From contig CACYRK010000014.1 in the NCBI GenBank assembly GCA_902776835.1, forward strand, positions 1-62,259: a DNA stretch of 62,259 bases. Direction: 5' to 3'. Position numbers and translations under genes: made by a program. This document shows positions 42,827 through 50,045 of this stretch, piece by piece. The notes beneath the pieces were generated by a model. That model searched no databases and was not told the origin of the DNA. It saw only the letters and a list, made by a program, of their open reading frames with translations. This DNA comes from an uncultured Bacteroidales bacterium (GTDB lineage: Bacteria > Bacteroidota > Bacteroidia > Bacteroidales > Muribaculaceae). Positions within the stretch are counted from its first letter, which is position 1. Each line of letters starts with the position of its first letter.

Positions 42827-43252
42827 TTACAGTAATCTTACTTTATTGATGAAGCCTGTTTCCTCATCACGATGATACCATTCAGAATACAAGCTTGGAG
42901 CGCCGAAGTTGATAATCATCCCATAAGGTTTGTGCGTCATGCTCATGTAGCTTTTCAACTGTTTGCGGTGTTGTGTCTCGATGTGTGATACCGATTTAAG
43001 TTCAAGGATTATGTCATCATCAACGACTAAATCCATTCGATAGCTATGGTCGAGTTTTACATCGTCCCAAAAAATCGGCAAATAAACTTGTTGCTCAACT
43101 TTATGCCCATTCAAAACCAGTAAATATTTCAAGGCTGCCTCATAAGCTGACTCAAGAAGTCCAGAACTGTATTTGTTGTGGACTTTCATAGCCTCGCCAG
43201 TTATTTCATGGAAAAAGGCATATTTCTTATTATGTTCCTCTATCAAATTCAT
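42827..43252 (-). CDS. GxxExxY protein
   Basis: 141 residues with no signal. The defining motif is G-L-L-E-S-A-Y-E near residue 31, preceded by ITGEAMKVHNKY. A PD-(D/E)xK-nuclease-like core follows: YRMDLVVDDDIILELKSV, and then QLKSYMSMTHKPYGMIINFG. The family is common beside integrated elements and repeats in Bacteroidetes; its activity is not established. The gene lies between two imperfect direct repeats of about 57 bp, suggesting it entered or was duplicated as a unit. Confidence 0.88.
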   Translation of the reverse strand: MNLIEEHNKKYAFFHEITGEAMKVHNKYSSGLLESAYEAALKYLLVLNGHKVEQQVYLPIFWDDVKLDHSYRMDLVVDDDIILELKSVSHIETQHRKQLKSYMSMTHKPYGMIINFGAPSLYSEWYHRDEETGFINKVRLL

Positions 43253-43270
43253 ATATAGAATATGTTGTCG

Positions 43271-43325
43271 TTAGGTCGTGAAATTTTCTTTATAATTTTA
43301 ATAAATTTCCGCCCGTTAGGGCGCT
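43271..43325. repeat. Right copy of the direct repeat flanking GxxExxY
   Basis: Begins TTAGGTCGTGAAATTTTC and ends CCGCCCGTTAGGGCGCT. The hairpin CGCCC-GTTA-GGGCG followed by CTTTTTT resembles a plus-strand terminator, though no plus-strand gene reads into it. It lies between the GxxExxY start and the PhoH stop. Confidence 0.7.
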
Positions 43326-43348
43326 TTTTTCTGGTGGGGTGGGCGAGG

Positions 43349-44320
43349 TTATGGCGTGTCGGGGAGGGCCGAGACATCGGCCACCGTGGGCTGGTAGCGC
43401 TCGTAGGCTTCGACGATGCGCTGCACAAGTTGGTGACGCACAATGTCCTTCTTGCCAAATTTCACCTGGCCGATGCCCTTCACCCCTTGAAGCACATGCA
43501 GCGCGTGAATCAGGCCCGACTGCGTGCTGCGCGGCAGGTCGATTTGCGTGGTGTCGCCAGTGATAATCATCTTCGACCCCATGCCCAGGCGGGTGAGGAA
43601 CATCTTGATTTGGTGCGTGGTGGTGTTCTGTGCCTCGTCGAGCACGATGATGGCGTCGTTCAGCGTGCGACCGCGCATGAAGGCCAATGGCGCAATCTGA
43701 ATCACGTTGCTGTCCATATATTCCTTGAGTTTCGCGGTGGGTATCATGTCCTCCAGCGCGTCGTAGAGCGGGTGCAGGTAAGGGTCGATTTTGTCCTTCA
43801 TGTCGCCCGGCAGGAAGCCCAACTTCTCGCCGGCTTCGACGGCGGGCCGGGAGAGGATGATTTTGCGCACCTCGCGGTTTTTCAGAGCGCGCACCGCCAG
43901 TGCCACGGCCAGGTAGGTCTTGCCCGTGCCGGCGGGGCCCAGCGCGAAGGTCAGGTCGTTCTCGCCGAAGGTCTTCACCAGCAGTTGCTGGTTGGGCGTG
44001 CGCCCCTGGATGGGCTTGCCGTTCACGCCGTAGATAATCACGTCGTCCATCTTGAGTTGCTTGGGCGGCGTGCCCTTGATGGTGTCGATAATCACGTCTT
44101 CGGGCAGTTTGTTGTAGCGCGAGCAGTAGTCGGCGAGTTCATGGATGTGTTTCTCGAGCGTTGCCGTCTCTTGCTCGTCGCCGATGACGGTAATCACCGA
44201 GCCGCGTGCTGCCATACGCATCTTTGGGTGCAGGTTGCGAATTAGGTGCAGGTTGCTGTTGTTCACCCCGTAAAACGTTACGGGGTCAACCTGGTCGAGT
44301 ATGATGTGTCGTTCAATCAT
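43349..44320 (-). CDS. phoH: PhoH-family ATPase
   Basis: 323 residues, normal size. A short N-terminal KH-like region (about 1-75) is followed by the ATPase: RTPNQQLLVKTFGENDLTFA, Walker A GPAGTGKTYLA, RKIILSRPAVEAGEKLGFLPG, Walker B IIVLDEAQNTT, and MIITGDTTQIDLPR. PhoH proteins are predicted RNA-linked ATPases, induced by phosphate limitation in some bacteria, with unclear roles. It follows the metallo-beta-lactamase-fold gene after a 59-base gap with five heptamers. Confidence 0.9.
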   Translation of the reverse strand: MIERHIILDQVDPVTFYGVNNSNLHLIRNLHPKMRMAARGSVITVIGDEQETATLEKHIHELADYCSRYNKLPEDVIIDTIKGTPPKQLKMDDVIIYGVNGKPIQGRTPNQQLLVKTFGENDLTFALGPAGTGKTYLAVALAVRALKNREVRKIILSRPAVEAGEKLGFLPGDMKDKIDPYLHPLYDALEDMIPTAKLKEYMDSNVIQIAPLAFMRGRTLNDAIIVLDEAQNTTTHQIKMFLTRLGMGSKMIITGDTTQIDLPRSTQSGLIHALHVLQGVKGIGQVKFGKKDIVRHQLVQRIVEAYERYQPTVADVSALPDTP

Positions 44321-44330
44321 TCAAAAGCAG

Positions 44331-44365
44331 AATCTATAATCTATAATCTTTAATCTATAATCTAC
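44331..44365. repeat. Five tandem 7-bp repeats (AATCTAT)
   Basis: AATCTAT, AATCTAT, AATCTTT, AATCTAT, AATCTAC in exact 7-bp register, between the PhoH start and the hydrolase stop. Confidence 0.75.
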
Positions 44366-44390
44366 TGCAATAACCGCAGTTATTGCAGTA
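44363..44390 (-). terminator. 12-bp hairpin spanning the stop of the hydrolase gene
   Basis: TACTGCAATAAC (44363-44374) pairs perfectly with GTTATTGCAGTA (44379-44390) around CGCA. It includes the TAA of the minus-strand hydrolase gene. No strong T-run follows, so termination is likely partial and read-through into phoH is possible. Confidence 0.5.
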
Positions 44391-45327
44391 CAAAGCACAG
44401 CGAGGGGTCGAAGCGCGGCAGGGCATATAGTTGCACGTCGCGGTCGCGCTGGTCGATGGCGTTGCTGCCGTCGCCCACCGTGGCACCGGCATGCTGCAGT
44501 GCGGTGAGCATGGCTTCGCGCGCCAGGTCGGGAGTGTTGTTGTCCTTGCTCAGGTGGCACAGAAACACATAGCGAAGCCCGGCGTGGTAGTGGTCGCGGA
44601 CAAAGTTGGCCGCCACCACATTGTCGAGGTGGCCAACGTCGCCGCGCACACGGTTTTTCAGATACTCCGGATAGCGCCCGCCGTCGAGCATTGCCCGGTC
44701 GTAGTTTGCCTCAATCATCAGATAATTGGCGCGCGCCATGTAGTAACTTGCGCGCTCGGTGATGTAGCCCATGTCGGTGGCCACGACAAAGTGGCTGTCG
44801 CCCACGTCGATCGAGAACCCCATGTTGTCGGTGCCGTCGTGCGAGGTGTCGAAGGCGGTAAACGTCATCCCTGCCAACCTAAACTCAATCTCCTTGAAGA
44901 TGTTCTCCTGATACTCCTGCACGCGCCGCGAGATGTTGTGGCGTCGCAGCAGGCCCTTGAGCAACTTGGGCGTGCAATAGATGCGCAGGTGCTTGTAGCG
45001 CCGCACCGTGGTGTAGACATATCGCACGTGGTCTTGGTGGTCGTGGGTGAGCACGATGCCCTTGACGGCTGTGGGCTCAACACCGTTGGTGCGCAGCGTG
45101 TTGAACACGATGTCAGGGTCGATGCCGGCATCGATGAGCACACCGGCACTGGTGGTGCCCAGGTAGGCGCAGTTGCCGCTGCTGCCGCTGCCCAGACTGA
45201 TGAAAAACACGTCGCCGTGCCCCTGCGACGTGGTGTCAGGCATCTTGCGCTGTGCGTGACGACTGGTTTCCAGTTCATTCTCGCTGCCGTCGAAGGAGAT
45301 AAGTTCTGATTCTATATTTTTGTTCAT
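44380..45327 (-). CDS. Metallo-beta-lactamase-fold hydrolase (WalJ/YycJ-like)
   Basis: 315 residues. The core opens FISLGSGSSGNCAYLGT, then VLIDAGIDPDIV, the metal motif THDHQDHV, and YCTPKLLKGL; DTSHDGTDNMGFSI and VATDMGYIT carry later metal ligands, and CHLSKDNNTPDLA a further histidine. This is the YycJ/WalJ group, proposed DNA-metabolism or exonuclease-type hydrolases. The annotated N-terminus is about 40 residues longer than in relatives, which begin at the SLGSGSSGN segment; the Met at residue 29 (45243) is an alternative start. 16 bases after the methyltransferase gene, likely one operon. Confidence 0.85.
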   Translation of the reverse strand: MNKNIESELISFDGSENELETSRHAQRKMPDTTSQGHGDVFFISLGSGSSGNCAYLGTTSAGVLIDAGIDPDIVFNTLRTNGVEPTAVKGIVLTHDHQDHVRYVYTTVRRYKHLRIYCTPKLLKGLLRRHNISRRVQEYQENIFKEIEFRLAGMTFTAFDTSHDGTDNMGFSIDVGDSHFVVATDMGYITERASYYMARANYLMIEANYDRAMLDGGRYPEYLKNRVRGDVGHLDNVVAANFVRDHYHAGLRYVFLCHLSKDNNTPDLAREAMLTALQHAGATVGDGSNAIDQRDRDVQLYALPRFDPSLCFVLQ

Positions 45328-45343
45328 TAGACAATTATTTCAA

Positions 45344-46051
45344 CTATTTGTATAACAAAAAGATGGTTGGCACCTTAGGCAGATCGACCTTTTCTGCCCC
45401 CCACTGCGCCACGGTGCGTGTGACGATGTGCTCCTGCGGCCCGGTGATGTCGCTGGCCACGCACAGCCGCAGTTGCTTGGGCAGCGTGCGCACCAATTCG
45501 GCCAGCAGCGAGTTGTTGCGGTAAGGCGTCTCGATAAAGATTTGCGTCTGGTCCTCATGCATGATGCGGTGCTCCATCTCTTTCAGGCGACGCGACCGCG
45601 CCTTGCCGTCGATGGGCAGATAGCCTGTGAAGGCGAAACTCTGGCCGTTGAACCCCGATGTCATCAGCCCCATCAGTATGCTCGATGGGCCCACCAGCGG
45701 AATCACGCGATAGCCCTGGCGCTGTGCCAGCGCCACCACGTCGGCACCCGGATCGGCCACCGCCGGGCAGCCCGCCTCGCTGATCACCCCCATTGCATGG
45801 CCCTCGGCAAGCGCGGTGAGGTATGTGGCCACCTCGCGCGGGTCGGTGTGCTCGTTGAGTTCATAGAACGTCAATTCGTCGATGTTGATATTTCGGTCGC
45901 ATTTTTTCAGGAATCGGCGTGCCGACCGCACGTTTTCCACGATGAAGTGGCGCAACTCGCGCACCACAGCCGTGTTGCCGGATGGCAGCACGTGCTCTAA
46001 CTCCACCTCGCTAAGGGGCACAGGGATAAGGTATAACGCCGTTTCAATCAT
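45344..46051 (-). CDS. RsmI-like SAM-dependent methyltransferase
   Basis: 235 residues from the ATG at 46051 (MIETALYLIPVPLSEVELEH); the open frame upstream to 46084 is not needed. Tetrapyrrole-methylase fold with VISEAGCPAVADPGADVVALA, VIPLVGPSSILMGLMTSGFNGQ and FTGYLPIDGKARSRRLKE, then FIETPYRNN. It resembles RsmI (2'-O-methylation of C1402 of 16S rRNA) but belongs to the shorter Bacteroidetes branch whose N-terminus diverges (no GTPIGNL opening), so its target RNA is uncertain. The promoter box CAAAGTTA at 46095-46102 is the edge of the third hairpin repeat. Confidence 0.82.
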   Translation of the reverse strand: MIETALYLIPVPLSEVELEHVLPSGNTAVVRELRHFIVENVRSARRFLKKCDRNINIDELTFYELNEHTDPREVATYLTALAEGHAMGVISEAGCPAVADPGADVVALAQRQGYRVIPLVGPSSILMGLMTSGFNGQSFAFTGYLPIDGKARSRRLKEMEHRIMHEDQTQIFIETPYRNNSLLAELVRTLPKQLRLCVASDITGPQEHIVTRTVAQWGAEKVDLPKVPTIFLLYK

Positions 46052-46094
46052 CTTTATGACATAAAACTTGGGCTCATCGCCCAAATCTAATCTG

Positions 46095-46220
46095 CAAAGT
46101 TACGAATAAGCGAGCGGTGAGCAAAGAAAAAAACTTGTTTTTTTCAATTGCTATCCCGAGCGAGAGTAACTTCGACCGCAGTCAACGGAGCGAGAGTAAC
46201 TTCGACCGCAGTCAACGTTA
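46095..46220 (-). repeat. Third hairpin repeat with -7 box and a partial duplication
   Basis: CAAAGTTACGAATAAGCGAG opens at 46095; on the minus strand its first eight bases are TAACTTTG, the -7 box of the RsmI-like gene, 44 bases from the ATG. An imperfect A-rich/T-rich stem follows (GTGAGCAAAGAAAAAAA with TTTTTTTCAATTGCTATCC). The right end CGAGCGAGAGTAACTTCGAC is present twice in tandem (46158-46214). Confidence 0.7.
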
Positions 46221-46316
46221 CGAATCCCATCGCCCCCTTTGAGAACAATGTGAGAAAAATCGCTTCAAAATGGCCCTTTTTCACCACTTGGTTGCAATCG
46301 TTTCAAAAAATGAGAC

Positions 46317-46324
46317 TACCTTTG
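46317..46324 (+). promoter_or_regulatory. -7 box upstream of the sigma-barrel gene
   Basis: TACCTTTG fits TAnnTTTG, with TTGGTTGC about 25 bases upstream as a -33 candidate. If used, the leader to the ATG at 46794 would be about 460 bases and would contain the heptamer array and the dyad at 46621. A closer promoter was not found. Confidence 0.45.
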
Positions 46325-46425
46325 CATTGCGACGATAAGGATTTCGCTTATGAGATAGCGAATTAAAGATAAAGAAAGGCTTAATCATATCATTTCTGCC
46401 TAGGGTTAAACGATATCTCGCTGGT

Positions 46426-46579
46426 TCTGTCATCTGTCATCTGTCATCTGTTATCTGTCATCTGTTATCTGTCGTCTGTTATCTGTCGTCTGTTATCTGT
46501 CATCTGTCATCTGTCATCTGTTATCTGTTATCTGTTATCTGTTATCTGTTATCTGTTATCTGTCATCTGTTATCTGTAT
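46426..46579. repeat. Array of 22 heptanucleotide repeats (TCTGTYR)
   Basis: 154 bp, 22 units in perfect 7-bp register: mostly TCTGTTA and TCTGTCA, two TCTGTCG, and a last TCTGTAT. A block of six identical TCTGTTA units sits near the right end (46517-46558). It lies between the divergent RsmI-like and sigma-barrel genes, 215 bases before the latter. Confidence 0.95.
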
Positions 46580-46620
46580 ATTAAATGATTGGCGAAGTAT
46601 GACAACATGTTATTGTCGTA

Positions 46621-46650
46621 AATTCTGCCGCTGATGATTGCAGCAGAATT
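46621..46650. promoter_or_regulatory. 30-bp dyad upstream of the sigma-barrel gene
   Basis: AATTCTGCCGC (left) and GCAGCAGAATT (right) form an inverted repeat with one mismatch around TGATGATT. It could be an operator or leader-RNA hairpin. The rest of 46580-46793 shows no other feature. Confidence 0.5.
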
Positions 46651-46793
46651 GTAGCACAAAATGATACTGCACGCTCCGCTCCACAATGCCGAGTGTGTTG
46701 TTTTGTTGTGTACTCTCTTTTTTCAGAGCATCCTCAGGAGTGTTAAAAAATATTATTGATGCAGCAAACGTGCAATGTCAGTTGTCAAGAGTA

Positions 46794-48518
46794 ATGATGG
46801 TCGCACACCAAGAAATCGAAACCACCGTTCTCGTTGAGGGATGTCGTCAAGGCAACATGGATGCCTTGCGCTTGCTTTATTCCGGCTTATACCCAAGTTT
46901 GCTGGAAACGGCACGACGTTATGTCGACAACGACACGGCGCGCGATGTTGTTCATGATTCATTCCTTATGGCTTTGACCTCATTGAATTCATTACGCGAC
47001 GACAGGCGCATCGAGGCATGGTTGACACGCATCGTTCGCAATATGGCCCTCAACCATATCAAGCATGATAGAGACATACAGACTCTGCCGCTTGAAGCAG
47101 TGCAAGACACCATTCCCGATGAAACGCCCGACGAACCTCTCATCCCTCTTGATGTGCTTATGAGCATGGTTCGGAGTCTTCCTAATGGTTACGAGCAAGT
47201 GTTCCGCTTGCGCACTCTGGCAGGTCTGAGCCACGATGAAATCAGTCGTCGTTTGGGTATCAGCAGCAGTACCAGCCGGTCGCAATACACTCATGCACGT
47301 CGCATGCTCAAGGCCATGGTTCAGCATTGGTGGATGGCACCTATTTCACTCATGTTGGCAATATTGATTTATGTCGGTCTTAACCAGTTACACAAACATC
47401 CCGAAATCACTATGCCATCACACCCAAACGTAGCTGATAATCAACCGAAAACTGCGACAACAACAACCAATGAACCGTCGGTTGACACTGGTGAAAGACA
47501 TCAAGTATCAACACAACCTCGACTTGTTGCAAATGAATCGGCACCACAAGACTCTACGTTAACCGCCCTGCCAGCAATCAATATCGCTGATTCTGAAGAG
47601 CGGAACCAAGCGGCCGACTCGACTGATAACTCTGGCAAACCATTGCAGGAGACACTGTATATAGAAACTCCCAATTTGGCAATGGAGAACATTAAAACAC
47701 AAGATCCTATTGAATGGCGCAATCATCGTCAGGACAATTCGCACATGTCAATTGCAATGGCATTCAGTGGGCTGCCCGACCAACTCAACCAATCGAACGC
47801 GGCCAGTATAACTGCGGTTTCTTCGTTGGATGTGTTAACTCCACCTGGGATTCCTTCGTCTATTCCCGATAAACAATTTGTTGACTTCGACAATTGGACT
47901 GATTATCTCAATTTCATCAATCAAGAGGCTAAAATCGATCCATCCGAAAAGAACTTGTCGTTGCAACGTATTGCGCAAAGCAATGTCCTGGGTAATCCTC
48001 AGCAGAACATCGAGGAACGAGTTCACCACGATGTGCCGTTCACGGTAGGTCTGTCAATGAACAAGACAATTACCAATCAATGGAGCCTGGGAACAGGGTT
48101 GAACTATACGTTTATGCATTCGACATTCGACATCGGTTATCCGTTAGCGTTTATTCGCAACGAGCAAACCATACATTATCTTGGTATTCCCGTTAATGCG
48201 TCTTTCAAGTTCTTTGACAATGGACGCTGGACACTCTATGGTAATGCTGGGGCGACACTTGACGTCCCCGTTGCAAACGCTTGGCACACCTACCACATTT
48301 TGTTCAATCAAACTATCTATTCAAGCGACAATAAGTTCTCATTGCCCCTGCAGTGGTCGGTCAATGCTGGATTGGGTGTGCAATATAACTTTACTCCACG
48401 CATCGGCATCTTCGCACAACCCGGTGTCAATTACTATTTTGACAATGGCACGAAGACCATCAGGTCGGCCCACCCGTGGAATGTGACGATACCGATTGGG
48501 TTGAGATTTACATGGTGA
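46794..48518 (+). CDS. ECF sigma factor fused to a membrane helix and an outer-membrane beta-barrel
   Basis: 574 residues in one uninterrupted frame from the ATG at 46794 (46797 is the next; the frame is open to 46686 but that stretch has no family match). Residues about 8-90 are sigma region 2 (DALRLLYSGLYPSLLETARRYV then ARDVVHDSFLMALTSL, RIEAWLTRIVRNMALNHI). Residues 115-176 are sigma region 4, with the helix-turn-helix LSHDEISRRLGISSSTSRSQ. One membrane helix follows at about 181-197 (MAPISLMLAILIYVGLN), then a Ser/Thr/Asn/Pro-rich linker (about 200-410). Residues 413-574 are a barrel: FTVGLSMNKTITNQWSLGTG, IHYLGIPVNASFKFF, WSVNAGLGVQYNF, IGIFAQPGVNYYFD, and terminal IPIGLRFTW. In other Bacteroidales such barrels carry their own cytoplasmic anti-sigma-like domain and are encoded beside an ECF gene; here the sigma itself takes that place. 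Confidence 0.85.
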   Translation: MMVAHQEIETTVLVEGCRQGNMDALRLLYSGLYPSLLETARRYVDNDTARDVVHDSFLMALTSLNSLRDDRRIEAWLTRIVRNMALNHIKHDRDIQTLPLEAVQDTIPDETPDEPLIPLDVLMSMVRSLPNGYEQVFRLRTLAGLSHDEISRRLGISSSTSRSQYTHARRMLKAMVQHWWMAPISLMLAILIYVGLNQLHKHPEITMPSHPNVADNQPKTATTTTNEPSVDTGERHQVSTQPRLVANESAPQDSTLTALPAINIADSEERNQAADSTDNSGKPLQETLYIETPNLAMENIKTQDPIEWRNHRQDNSHMSIAMAFSGLPDQLNQSNAASITAVSSLDVLTPPGIPSSIPDKQFVDFDNWTDYLNFINQEAKIDPSEKNLSLQRIAQSNVLGNPQQNIEERVHHDVPFTVGLSMNKTITNQWSLGTGLNYTFMHSTFDIGYPLAFIRNEQTIHYLGIPVNASFKFFDNGRWTLYGNAGATLDVPVANAWHTYHILFNQTIYSSDNKFSLPLQWSVNAGLGVQYNFTPRIGIFAQPGVNYYFDNGTKTIRSAHPWNVTIPIGLRFTW

Positions 48519-48527
48519 TGATGCAGC

Positions 48528-48565
48528 AAACTTCTTCTCTCGTTTGTCATTAGAGAAAGAAGTTT
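48528..48565 (+). promoter_or_regulatory. Intercistronic hairpin before the CotH gene
   Basis: AAACTTCTTCTCT (48528-48540) pairs with AGAGAAAGAAGTTT (48552-48565) with one bulge. The purine-rich GAAAGAAG that could act as ribosome-binding site for the ATG at 48572 lies in the 3' arm, so the hairpin may limit translation of the second gene, or end part of the transcript (TTTATT follows). Confidence 0.55.
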
Positions 48566-48571
48566 ATTAAA

Positions 48572-49954
48572 ATGGCACAGTTTCATCTCTTCCCTCTTCA
48601 AGTTTCAGCATTGGTGGTTTTCATGTCACTGACTATGCTGAACGCAAATGCACAAACCGGCACTTTGCCTGTAATGTACATCGAAACCCTAAATCACCAA
48701 CCAATCACGTCAAAGACGGTATATATACCCGGGACGTATTTCTTGGTTGACAATCAGAACCCAGACTTTAACATCGGTTCTGCCGAAAGTCCTATGTCGC
48801 TTGAGATTCGAGGGAGAGGCCATTCGTCATGGAGAGGGGTGAAGAAACCATACAAAATCAAGTTGGCGGAAAAAACTCCGTTACTGGGTATGAACAAGCA
48901 CAAGCACTGGGCTTTACTCAGGTTCTACGAATCCACAGTGGCGGGAATGCAGCTGGGAAACATAATGGGTATGGATTGGACACCATCAACACGACCCGTC
49001 GAAGTGGTACTCAATGGCGATTACCTCGGTCTCTACCTGCTCACCGAGACGAACCGCATCGACAAGAACCGACTCAATATATATGAGCAACCCAACTGGA
49101 ATGAGGATGAAAACACGATACCTTACGGATGGCTCGTGGAGGTGGACAATTACTATGAGACCAACCAGATAAGTATCAGGGAAAACGATTCTTGGAATCT
49201 TAGACTCACTTATCACTCACCCGATTCACTCTCCACGGCTCAAAGACAATGGCTGGTGGGAGAGTTTCAGGACATCAATGCGGCAATATATGATAAAGAC
49301 AAAATCAATAGCACATGGGAACAGATGATTGATGTTGATGCCATGGCACGGTATTTCATCATTCAAGAGGTTCTCGACAATAGCGACGGATTTCACGGCA
49401 GTTTCTACCTGCACAAAGACCAGAAGGATGATGCTCGTTGGATTGCAGGTCCGCTATGGGACTTGTCGTGCAATCAACGGGAGAAAACCGACTACACGTT
49501 CCGAATGAAAACATCTTACGGCTTCACGCCACATTGGATAGGTGAGTTGATCCAAGACACCGACTTCTGCAACGCAGTGAAAGACGCGTGGGAAGAATTC
49601 TATCCTCGAGAGGTGCAACCGTTGATGGATTATATCGATGAGCATCTTCTGTTGTGCCGCGACTCATTCGAGCAAGAAAAAGTCCAGTGGAATTTTACAA
49701 ATCAAGACCCTCTTGAAGTGAGAGTGGACAAGCTCAAATCGGCTCTACTAGCCAACATTGAATGGTTTGACAACAACCTGCCGTCACCCCCCGGCACCAA
49801 TACAAAAGTCGTTTTAGTCAATAAAGAAGTTGTTAAGGTAGAGTATGTGAATTTGGCTGGCATGAGAAGCACTCGCCCATGGGATGGAGTCAACATAAAG
49901 GTGACAACTTATGACGACGGCAGCACGTCAACCACCAAAGTTATTATGAAATAG
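48572..49954 (+). CDS. Exported CotH-family protein
   Basis: 460 residues. N-terminal signal (LFPLQVSALVVFMSLTMLNANAQ). The CotH domain spans about 60-400: SLEIRGRGHSSWRGVKKPYK followed by IKLAEKTPLLGMNKHKHWAL, then GMDWTPSTRPVEVVLNGDYLGLYLLTET and NRIDKNRLNI, DVDAMARYFIIQEVLDNSDGFHGSFYLHKD, and WIAGPLWDLS. CotH proteins are secreted atypical kinases in spore formers; the Bacteroidetes members are uncharacterised. The last 40 residues (VEYVNLAGMRSTRPWDGVNI and KVIMK) resemble a C-terminal sorting-like domain. It follows the sigma-barrel gene by 53 bases and is likely co-transcribed. A+T-richer than the flanking cluster. Confidence 0.87.
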   Translation: MAQFHLFPLQVSALVVFMSLTMLNANAQTGTLPVMYIETLNHQPITSKTVYIPGTYFLVDNQNPDFNIGSAESPMSLEIRGRGHSSWRGVKKPYKIKLAEKTPLLGMNKHKHWALLRFYESTVAGMQLGNIMGMDWTPSTRPVEVVLNGDYLGLYLLTETNRIDKNRLNIYEQPNWNEDENTIPYGWLVEVDNYYETNQISIRENDSWNLRLTYHSPDSLSTAQRQWLVGEFQDINAAIYDKDKINSTWEQMIDVDAMARYFIIQEVLDNSDGFHGSFYLHKDQKDDARWIAGPLWDLSCNQREKTDYTFRMKTSYGFTPHWIGELIQDTDFCNAVKDAWEEFYPREVQPLMDYIDEHLLLCRDSFEQEKVQWNFTNQDPLEVRVDKLKSALLANIEWFDNNLPSPPGTNTKVVLVNKEVVKVEYVNLAGMRSTRPWDGVNIKVTTYDDGSTSTTKVIMK

Positions 49955-49963
49955 AAACCCCAA

Positions 49964-50013
49964 AGGGCAATGCGCGCCCGCAGCGGCGGGAATAGTGCAT
50001 TGCCCTATCTTAT
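49964..50013. terminator. Hairpin terminator between convergent genes
   Basis: AGGGCAATGC (49964-49973) pairs perfectly with GCATTGCCCT (49997-50006), enclosing a second GCCCGC/GCGGG stem, then ATCTTATT. It separates the CotH gene from the convergent lipoprotein gene ending at 50046. Confidence 0.75.
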
Positions 50014-50045
50014 TCACTTGCCCCCTCCCTCCGTGGGGCGGTGGA

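Noticed and set aside
43310..43330. Terminator for PhoH
   Set aside because: The T-run follows the hairpin on the plus strand, while phoH is on the minus strand; it is better described as part of the direct repeat.
46148..46366. Plus-strand frame with repeated RVTSTAVN
   Set aside because: It is only the translation of the duplicated end of the hairpin repeat.
46426..46579. The heptamer array as a CRISPR array
   Set aside because: Units are 7 bp without spacers and no cas gene is near; it is a simple-sequence repeat.
46686..46793. Upstream ATG extending the sigma-barrel protein by 36 residues
   Set aside because: The added residues (MPSVLFCCVLSFFRAS and on) do not belong to sigma region 2 and look like translated leader; a hydrophobic N-terminus would also confuse topology.
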